From the NCBI GenBank assembly GCA_018896595.1, contig JAHIME010000095.1, forward strand, positions 1-6,612: DNA of 6,612 bases, in the 5' to 3' direction. This document shows, piece by piece, positions 1-5,220 of this stretch (its first letter is position 1; each line of letters starts with the position of its first letter). Under the pieces are notes generated by a model that was not told the DNA's origin, searched no databases, and saw nothing but the letters and a program-made list of their open reading frames with translations. The stretch is from Patescibacteria group bacterium (lineage in GTDB: Bacteria > Patescibacteriota > Patescibacteriia > Patescibacteriales > VMTK01). Position numbers and translations under genes: made by a program.

Positions 1-1452
1 AAAACAAATTTTGAAGAAGCAAAACCGGCCGGGGCGAAAAAACTGTTAAAAAATTTGCTCTATATTTGCGTTTTCCTGACTGTTTCTTTTTCTTTGTTTT
101 ATATCAACGCCAATATCTCGGAACAAAATTCATCGTCATCGTCATGGTTTGACAAAATACCCATCCTCGGGCGCATCAAGCATTTGGTTGAAAGCGCGGA
201 CAAGCAATTAAAGGGCGAAAAGGCCGACAGAATTAATATTCTTTTGCTGGGCATGGGCGGTAAAAATCATGAAGGCGGATATTTAACCGACACGATTATA
301 CTGGCGAGCCTGCAGCCCTCGGCAAAAAAGGCGGCAATGCTTTCAATACCGCGCGACATGGCGATACCGATTGAAGATATGGGCTGGAGAAAAATAAACA
401 ATGTCAACGCTTACGCTGAAACGCAAACGGCCGGTTCGGGCGGGCTGGCCTCAAGCCAGGCCGTAAGCGATGTTTTAAATATGCCGATTGATTATTACGT
501 GAGGATTGACTTTGCCGGCTTTATTAATATTATTGACAAATTGGGCGGCGTTAAAATTTACGTTGACAACACTTTGGACGATTATAAATACCCGATTATG
601 GGAATGGGCGATGCCGATTCATATGAAGCCAGATATGAACATCTGCATATTGAAAAAGGATGGCAAAACATGGACGGGGAACTGGCTTTAAAATACGCCC
701 GGTCGCGGCATGGGCTTGGAGCCGAAGGATCGGATTTCGCCAGGGGCAAGCGGCAGCAAAAAATACTGGAAGCGGTAAAGGAAAAAATTTTGTCTATAAA
801 TATTCTGTTTGAGCCGAAATTAATCATTGACATTATGGATGAACTGCAAGAACACATAAGCACAAATCTAAAAACATGGGAAATTATTAAAATCTGGAGC
901 ATCTTTAAAAATATTGAAACCGATAGTATTATAAATAAAGCGCTTGATAACAGCCCTAACGGACTCTTGACCGACACGATAAATGAAAGCGGGGCTTATA
1001 TTTTAATACCGCGCAACGGCGATTTCTCGGAAATCCAATATTTGGCCGGCAATATTTTCTCGGACGCGCCGGCCGAAGCCAAAACGCAAGTAAACCGCGA
1101 GAAAGCGGCTATTGATGTCCGCAACGGAACTTGGATAAACGGCTTGGCGACTAAAGCCGCTTTGGATTTGGAAAAATACGGCTTTGATGTTATTCATATC
1201 AGCAATTGCGGCCGGCAAAATTTTCAAAATTCAGTCATTTATGATTTAACCGGCGGCGCGAAACCGCAATCTCTAACCATACTTAAAGAAAAAACCAAGT
1301 CCAATATCTCTATTGAACTGCCGCAGTGGCTGATTGATGATTTGGCCAAAGAATTGGCCGGCCAAAAAAATCCCATTCAGCCCGATTTTATTTTAATTCT
1401 TGGCCAAAGCGCGGACGCTACTGAATCAGGAGCGGAGAATACCGCGGAGTAA
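1..1452 (+). CDS. LytR-CpsA-Psr (LCP) family envelope protein with LytR_C domain, 5' partial
   Basis: LCP proteins are membrane-anchored enzymes that move lipid-linked glycopolymers onto the cell wall or surface; the exact acceptor in this lineage is unknown. The frame is open from base 1, so the start lies outside the window. A TTG at base 55 falls at the membrane segment and is unlikely to be the start. Numbering from the first codon: a lysine-rich cytoplasmic stretch, one membrane helix at about residues 19-36, a Ser-rich linker, then the LCP catalytic domain at about 77-260. Seen motifs: LLLGMGG, LTDT (D97), SIPRD (R118, D119), KINNVNAYA, YYVRIDF (R168, D170), KYARSRHG (R234, R236) and SDFARGKRQQ (D245, R248, R251), the usual Arg/Asp set for phosphate and Mg binding. 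The C-terminal part, about 369-469, is a LytR_C domain (DVRNGTWINGLA, YDLTGG, PDFILILG). No clear terminator follows. The family is secure; the substrate is not. Confidence 0.93.
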   Translation, partial: KTNFEEAKPAGAKKLLKNLLYICVFLTVSFSLFYINANISEQNSSSSSWFDKIPILGRIKHLVESADKQLKGEKADRINILLLGMGGKNHEGGYLTDTIILASLQPSAKKAAMLSIPRDMAIPIEDMGWRKINNVNAYAETQTAGSGGLASSQAVSDVLNMPIDYYVRIDFAGFINIIDKLGGVKIYVDNTLDDYKYPIMGMGDADSYEARYEHLHIEKGWQNMDGELALKYARSRHGLGAEGSDFARGKRQQKILEAVKEKILSINILFEPKLIIDIMDELQEHISTNLKTWEIIKIWSIFKNIETDSIINKALDNSPNGLLTDTINESGAYILIPRNGDFSEIQYLAGNIFSDAPAEAKTQVNREKAAIDVRNGTWINGLATKAALDLEKYGFDVIHISNCGRQNFQNSVIYDLTGGAKPQSLTILKEKTKSNISIELPQWLIDDLAKELAGQKNPIQPDFILILGQSADATESGAENTAE

Positions 1453-1648
1453 CTTAAAACTTAATAACCAAGATACAAGATACAATAACCAAAAAATAAT
1501 CAATAACCAATATCCAATCAACATTCAATATTTAAATAATCAATAAAAAATATTGGATATTAAATTTATTGGATATTGAATGAATGTTGAGTGTTGATTG
1601 TTGAGTATTAAAATTTTTTAAATTATTGAAATTCCTTTACAATTAATT
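1453..1648. repeat. AT-rich spacer of short direct and inverted repeats
   Basis: No coding potential is visible. The nonamer AATAACCAA occurs three times (1463-1471, 1484-1492, 1502-1510), and AGATACA is repeated in tandem at 1471-1484. The word CAATATCCAAT (1508-1518) has its exact reverse complement at 1568-1578, and a ten-base match to the same complement also lies at 1552-1561, so two alternative hairpins are possible. The right side carries related TTGA/GTTGA words (1586-1606). It looks like a degenerate, locally duplicated spacer. No poly-T run of terminator type follows either hairpin, so its role as a terminator for the LCP gene is doubtful. Confidence 0.6.
1587..1614 (+). promoter_or_regulatory. 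possible sigma70-type promoter for der-pth
   Basis: TTGAGT (1587-1592) and TAAAAT (1609-1614) are 16 nt apart, with four and five matches to consensus. A start near 1621 would give a leader of about 28 nt. The region is so AT-rich and repetitive that chance matches are likely. Confidence 0.3.
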
Positions 1649-3085
1649 ATGAATAACTTAAAAAATAAAAAATATCCTTTGGTAGTAATCTTCGGCCGCG
1701 CCAATGTCGGCAAATCCACTCTTTTTAACTGCCTCACTGAAAAAAAACAAGCTTTAGTGTCGCCGATAGAAGGCGCGACCAGGGACAGCAATATCGGCCA
1801 AGTAAGCTGGCGGGACAAAACTTTTGAATTGATTGACACGGGCGGAATAATGGACTTGAAATTTTTATCGGAACAGCCCCGAAACCGAAAAAAATCAGAC
1901 AAGCTGATTGAAGCTGATATTATAAACATAAAAGTGCAGCAACAGGCTCGCGAATATCTCCAGCGAGCCGATTTAATTCTATCCTTAGTTGACAGTAAAA
2001 CCGGCTTGCTTCCCCAGGACAAGCAGATAGCTTTGTTTCTCAAAAAGTTGGGTAAAAAAAATAAAATATTGCTGGTTGCCAACAAGACTGACGGCTTTAA
2101 AGAGCGCGCCAAAATCGCGGAATTTTATCAGTTGTCTTTCGGCGAGCCGATTCCGGTTTCCGCGGCCACCGGCGCGGGCACAGGCGATTTATTGGACATC
2201 ATCGTGAAAAAAATCCCAGCGGCTCGCAAAACTTCACGCGCCAAAGAACATATTGATGAAGAAATAAATCCAAAATCAATAAACGTCTGCATTATGGGCA
2301 AGCCCAATGTCGGCAAATCAAGCGCGCTTAACGCGATTTTAGGATACGAGAGAGTAATCGTCAGCCCTGTCCCTCATACCACCCGCGAACCGCAGGATAC
2401 CGATATAATTTATAAAGAACACTCTATTAAATTAATTGATACCGCCGGCATTAGCAAAAAAGGCGCCAAAGCCAAGGGGCTGGAAAAGCACGGCATTGCC
2501 AAGTCATTATCAGCTTTAGGCAAGGCTGATATAGCTCTTCTTGTTTTAGACATCAGCCAAGAGATTACGCATCAGGACGCTAAACTGGCCGCGGAGATAA
2601 TAGACCGCAGAAGAAGTTTTATTATTATCGCTAATAAATGGGACAAAATTCCGGAAAAAGACACGAAAAAATACACAAATTACATTTACGGCAAATTGCC
2701 GTTTATTCAATTCGCGTCCATTCAATTTGTTTCCGCTCTCACCGGCGAGAAAACAAATAAAATTCTTGATTTAATTTTAAAAATCGCGGAACAAAGGCAG
2801 CTTCAGCTAAGCGATTCTCAGCTTGATAAATTTTTAAGCAGAGTCGTTAAAATTCACCGCCCGGCCAAAGGAAAAGGCGTCAAGCATCCGCGGATTTATG
2901 AATTCAAGCAAACTAAATCCGGCCCGCCTGAATTTGAACTAAGAATCGGGGTTCATGAAGATCTGCATTTTTCTTATTTGCGCTTCATAGAAAACCGCCT
3001 GCGGGAAAAATTCGGCTTTTCAGGAACGCCTATTAATATACGAGTGGCAAAAGGCAGAGCGGTTCACGGAAAACATGAACAATAA
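1649..3085 (+). CDS. der: ribosome assembly GTPase Der (EngA)
   Basis: Der is a cytoplasmic GTPase with two G domains in tandem and a C-terminal KH-like domain; it assists late assembly of the 50S subunit and is usually essential. First G domain: GRANVGKS (16-23), GATRD (42-46), DTGG (63-66), NKTD (145-148), SAATGAG (171-177). Second: GKPNVGKS (217-224), PHTTRE (242-247), DTAG (264-267), NKWD (329-332), SAL (362-364). The KH-like domain occupies about 385-478 and ends in a basic tail. Length 478 aa fits the family. Two oddities: the stretch after DTGG in G domain 1 is some 15-20 residues longer than in E. coli Der as I remember it, and the second switch I motif reads PHTTRE where PGTTRD is usual. 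The start precedes the first P-loop by a normal distance, but no Shine-Dalgarno site is visible. pth follows after 12 nt, suggesting one transcript. Confidence 0.96.
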   Translation: MNNLKNKKYPLVVIFGRANVGKSTLFNCLTEKKQALVSPIEGATRDSNIGQVSWRDKTFELIDTGGIMDLKFLSEQPRNRKKSDKLIEADIINIKVQQQAREYLQRADLILSLVDSKTGLLPQDKQIALFLKKLGKKNKILLVANKTDGFKERAKIAEFYQLSFGEPIPVSAATGAGTGDLLDIIVKKIPAARKTSRAKEHIDEEINPKSINVCIMGKPNVGKSSALNAILGYERVIVSPVPHTTREPQDTDIIYKEHSIKLIDTAGISKKGAKAKGLEKHGIAKSLSALGKADIALLVLDISQEITHQDAKLAAEIIDRRRSFIIIANKWDKIPEKDTKKYTNYIYGKLPFIQFASIQFVSALTGEKTNKILDLILKIAEQRQLQLSDSQLDKFLSRVVKIHRPAKGKGVKHPRIYEFKQTKSGPPEFELRIGVHEDLHFSYLRFIENRLREKFGFSGTPINIRVAKGRAVHGKHEQ

Positions 3086-3097
3086 AAATATAAATTT

Positions 3098-3646
3098 ATG
3101 CGAATAATTATCGGCTTGGGCAATCCGAGCGAAAAATACAAACTAACGCGGCACAATGCCGGCTTTATGGCTGTTGACGCAATAGCCGCTCGGCATGGCT
3201 CCGCTTGGCAATACAACAAAAAATTCAAAGCTGAAATTTGCAATATTGAAAACGGCATTTTAGTCAAACCTCAATCCTTTATGAATAACTCCGGGCAGGC
3301 GGTTCAAGCGATTTTATCTTATTATAAATTACTCCCCAAAAAATTCGGCATTATTAAAGCTAAAAATAGCGACTTGTCAAATGTTCTCACGGTCATCCAT
3401 GATGATATTGATATTGAATTGGGCAAATACAAAATTTCCGTTGATTCCCGCAGCGCCGGACACAAAGGCGTTGAATCAATTATTAATTATCTTAAAACCA
3501 AAAACTTTAAACGAATTAGAATCGGCATTAAAACAGAAATGGCTGATAAAATACCTGTTGATAAATTTGTTTTGCAAAAATTCAGCGAAGAGGAATTGAA
3601 AATTGTTAACAATACTATCGCGGATTTAGCCGCGCGGCTGATTTAA
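3098..3646 (+). CDS. pth: peptidyl-tRNA hydrolase (bacterial Pth type)
   Basis: Pth cleaves the ester bond of peptidyl-tRNAs that drop off the ribosome, freeing tRNA for reuse. Seen: IIGLGNP (N9), LTRHNAGF with the catalytic His19, KPQSFMNNSG (N63), and HDDID (D102 matching the Asp that activates the His). The segment corresponding to GGHNGL in E. coli reads AGHKGV here: His122 is kept, but the following Asn, a substrate-binding residue in E. coli (Asn114), is Lys123. A lysine-rich insertion of about ten residues (around 82-92, KFGIIKAKNSD) precedes the HDD strand. At 182 aa the length is slightly short of the usual 185-195. The start gives the normal N-terminus MRIIIGLGNP; upstream is AT-only sequence with no Shine-Dalgarno site. 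It lies 12 nt after der and ends just before a bidirectional terminator shared with the opposite-strand RNA. Confidence 0.95.
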   Translation: MRIIIGLGNPSEKYKLTRHNAGFMAVDAIAARHGSAWQYNKKFKAEICNIENGILVKPQSFMNNSGQAVQAILSYYKLLPKKFGIIKAKNSDLSNVLTVIHDDIDIELGKYKISVDSRSAGHKGVESIINYLKTKNFKRIRIGIKTEMADKIPVDKFVLQKFSEEELKIVNNTIADLAARLI

Positions 3647-3651
3647 TCTCC

Positions 3652-3700
3652 AAAAATAAAAAAGGCCTTTCTTTAAAAAAAGAATAAGGCCTTTTAATTT
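3652..3700. terminator. bidirectional intrinsic terminator between pth and the minus-strand RNA
   Basis: A perfect 10-bp stem, AAAAGGCCTT (3660-3669) with AAGGCCTTTT (3686-3695), continues inward as CTTT/AAAG (3671-3674 with 3679-3682) around an A-rich loop. On the plus strand it is followed by TTTTAATTT, a modest tail that would end pth. On the minus strand it is followed by TTTTTTATTTTT (3663-3652), a much stronger U-tract, which fits termination of the minus-strand RNA. Confidence 0.85.
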
Positions 3701-3952
3701 GGTCGGGATGGCTGGTTTTTCACCAACACCATTTTCCCGTGAAAATGGGCTCTTTATGTTCCAAGAGAGGGCACCCCGTTATTTAAAAAAGAGCGTCTAA
3801 TATTCAAAATACTGCCTAGAAGCCGGGACACAAGGCCCCATTAAAGGTTATGGCCAAACCAGGAGGGAGGTTTAACTTTCGCCACTCCTAGGCAATATTC
3901 CAAATACTACAAAAATTTACCAAAAATAAATAATATGTTAATATATCAATAA
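3652..3952 (-). ncRNA. candidate stand-alone structured ncRNA, unrecognised family
   Basis: This fills the 350-nt gap between pth and dprA. It would start near 3952 from the promoter at 3987-3959 and end in the terminator U-tract near 3652, about 300 nt. After an AU-rich 5' leader comes domain 1: an unbroken 25-bp helix (3909-3885 with 3822-3798) capping 62 nt, inside which AAACC/GGUUU presents a UCCCUCCU loop (3873-3856) and GGCCAU pairs with AUGG plus CC across a two-base bulge (3854-3833). Domain 2 is a four-way junction: closing helix CGGGGUG/CAUCCCG (3778-3772 with 3710-3704) and hairpins CUCUU/AAGAG, CCAUUUUC/GAAAAUGG and GUUGGU/ACCAGC. Eight pairs are G-U on this strand and would be A-C mismatches on the plus strand. 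I see no tmRNA tag or acceptor ends, no RNase P core, no SRP GNAR tetraloop hairpin and no 6S-like rod. Function unknown; structure inferred by eye. Confidence 0.78.
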
Positions 3953-3957
3953 CATTA

Positions 3958-3963
3958 TATACT
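3958..3963 (+). promoter_or_regulatory. possible -10 box for dprA overlapping the ncRNA -10
   Basis: TATACT on the plus strand has five of six consensus bases and would start transcription near 3970, about 27 nt before dprA. No convincing -35 lies upstream (the 17-nt position reads ATGTTA). If real, it shares its bases with the -10 of the opposite promoter. Confidence 0.25.
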
Positions 3964-3987
3964 ATCATATTTAACGTTTTTAGTCAA
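3959..3987 (-). promoter_or_regulatory. sigma70-type promoter with extended -10 for the ncRNA
   Basis: Reading the minus strand, TTGACT (3987-3982, five of six consensus bases) is followed after exactly 17 nt by TAGTAT (3964-3959, five of six), preceded by TG one base upstream, forming an extended -10 (TGATAGTAT). Initiation is expected near 3953-3951. This is the best promoter in the window. It lies about 10 bp upstream of the dprA start codon and points away from dprA. Confidence 0.75.
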
Positions 3988-3996
3988 TGAAGTTCT

Positions 3997-5088
3997 ATGG
4001 ACGATATAAAATATTTAATCGCTTTAAATAATTTCCCCAAATTCGGACCCGTGAGGACGAAAAAAATAAGAAAACGTTTTCCTGATCTGGAAAATGCTTT
4101 TAAAGCGTCCCCTGCCGAATTGGCGCAAGCCGGCATTGAGCCGAATATAGCGGAAGAATTCGCCGCGGCGCGGATTAATATCAACCCCGACAAACTGCTT
4201 GAGCAACTAAACAAAGAGGGCATTCAAGCCATAACGGCTGATGACGAACTTTATCCCAAATTGCTTTCCCAAATTTACGATCCGCCGCAATTGTTTTATC
4301 TTAAAGGCCGGCTCGCGGCGGAAGATGAATTCGCCTTAGCGGTTGTCGGCGCGAGAAAATACACAAGCTACGGCAAGCAGGTAACGGAAAACATTGTAAA
4401 AGACTTAGCTTGCAATAAATTAACCATAGTAAGCGGACTGGCGCTGGGCATTGATTCTTTGGCGCACCTAACGGCGGTGGAAGCGGGAGGCAGAACAATC
4501 GCCGTCTTGGGTTCGGGATTAGACAGGCAAAGCATCTATCCTTCCGCCAACAGATATATCGCCGATAAAATCATAGCGGGCGGCGGAGCCGTAATATCGG
4601 AATTTCCTCTTGGCGCTCCGCCGTTAAGGCATCATTTCCCCCAGCGCAATCGCCTGATATCCGGCTTATCACTCGGCACTTTGGTGGTTGAAGCGGGGGA
4701 AAAATCAGGCGCTTTAATCACTGCCCGCTTCGCCCTGGAGCAAAACCGCGAAGTTTTCGCGATTCCCGGGAATATTTATTCGCCGGTTTCGGCCGGCCCC
4801 AACCAACTGATTAAACTCGGCGCCAAAGCCGTAACCGGCGCCAAAGACATTATTGAAACGCTTGACTTGGCGCAAGCCGCCTGTTTTATTGAAAATAAAA
4901 AAATCATCCCCGAATCCGAAGAAGAAGAAAAAATACTCGCGCATCTTGCTTGCGAGCCGATCCACATAGATGAACTGATACGCAAGACAAAACTTGACAC
5001 ATCGCAAATAAACAGTACACTAACCATTATGGAAATGAAAGGAATGATCCGTAATCTGGGAGGAATGCAGTATGTATTGGCAAGGTAA
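3997..5088 (+). CDS. dprA: DNA processing protein DprA
   Basis: DprA binds single-stranded DNA entering by natural transformation, shields it and loads RecA. Domains in order: an N-terminal SAM/HhH-like helical region (about 1-75, with KFGPVRTKKIRKRF), the Rossmann-fold core (about 80-290) and a C-terminal winged-helix region (about 311-363). Core motifs seen: DPPQLFYLKG (95-104), VVGAR (116-120), SGLALGID (146-153), GSGLD (172-176), FPQRNRLISG (214-223), GALITAR (238-244) and PGN (257-259). Length 363 aa is typical, so the protein looks intact. The ATG at 3997 gives the usual family N-terminus; upstream is only a weak GAAG. It is divergent from the ncRNA promoter, and its own promoter is unclear. 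No other competence gene is in the window, so a role in uptake cannot be judged here. An inverted-repeat element begins 11 nt after the stop. Confidence 0.95.
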   Translation: MDDIKYLIALNNFPKFGPVRTKKIRKRFPDLENAFKASPAELAQAGIEPNIAEEFAAARININPDKLLEQLNKEGIQAITADDELYPKLLSQIYDPPQLFYLKGRLAAEDEFALAVVGARKYTSYGKQVTENIVKDLACNKLTIVSGLALGIDSLAHLTAVEAGGRTIAVLGSGLDRQSIYPSANRYIADKIIAGGGAVISEFPLGAPPLRHHFPQRNRLISGLSLGTLVVEAGEKSGALITARFALEQNREVFAIPGNIYSPVSAGPNQLIKLGAKAVTGAKDIIETLDLAQAACFIENKKIIPESEEEEKILAHLACEPIHIDELIRKTKLDTSQINSTLTIMEMKGMIRNLGGMQYVLAR

Positions 5089-5095
5089 ATTCACT

Positions 5096-5173
<78 letters not shown>

Positions 5174-5177
5174 AGAG

Positions 5178-5217
5178 ATTAGAAATTAGACATTAGAAAT
5201 TATAATTTAGACATTAA
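5178..5217. repeat. tandem ATTAGAM heptamers and related words
   Basis: ATTAGAA, ATTAGAC and ATTAGAA follow each other directly (5178-5198), and a TTTAGACATTA copy lies at 5206-5216. This is a short low-complexity tract between the inverted-repeat element and topA. Confidence 0.55.
5201..5206 (+). promoter_or_regulatory. possible -10 box for topA
   Basis: An exact TATAAT lies 15 nt before the topA ATG. It would give a leader of only about 8 nt, so an almost leaderless mRNA. The -35 position (ATTAGA at 5178-5183, 17-nt spacing) matches consensus at only three of six, and AT-richness makes chance likely. Confidence 0.3.
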
Positions 5218-5220
5218 ATT

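Noticed and set aside
55..57. TTG as the start of the LCP gene
   Set aside because: The frame is open all the way to base 1, and the TTG falls at the beginning of the membrane helix, after a lysine-rich stretch typical of the cytoplasmic side. The true start is upstream of the window.
582..977. Minus-strand open frame of 131 codons inside the LCP gene
   Set aside because: It lies wholly opposite a well-supported gene, has no recognisable motif, and its Ser/Ile/Cys-rich composition is that of an antisense shadow. The same holds for the other overlapping open frames opposite der, dprA and topA.
3796..3840. Short minus-strand peptide starting at the AUG near 3841 (about 14 codons)
   Set aside because: It has no ribosome binding site and its sequence is embedded in the paired regions of the RNA, which explain the bases better.
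3652..3952. tmRNA, RNase P RNA, SRP RNA or 6S RNA
   Set aside because: No tRNA-like ends or tag frame for tmRNA; no GGAAAGUCCG-type or ACAGAA core for RNase P; no GGAAG...GCAG hairpin for SRP; the two-domain layout with a four-way junction does not fit the 6S rod. A divergent member cannot be wholly excluded without a covariance-model search.
3647..3996. Plus-strand riboswitch or structured leader of dprA
   Set aside because: On the plus strand eight helix pairs become A-C mismatches, the strong promoter points the other way, and the better terminator tail is on the minus strand.
5178..5217. CRISPR array
   Set aside because: The repeats are heptamers in direct tandem without spacers, so this is a microsatellite-like tract.
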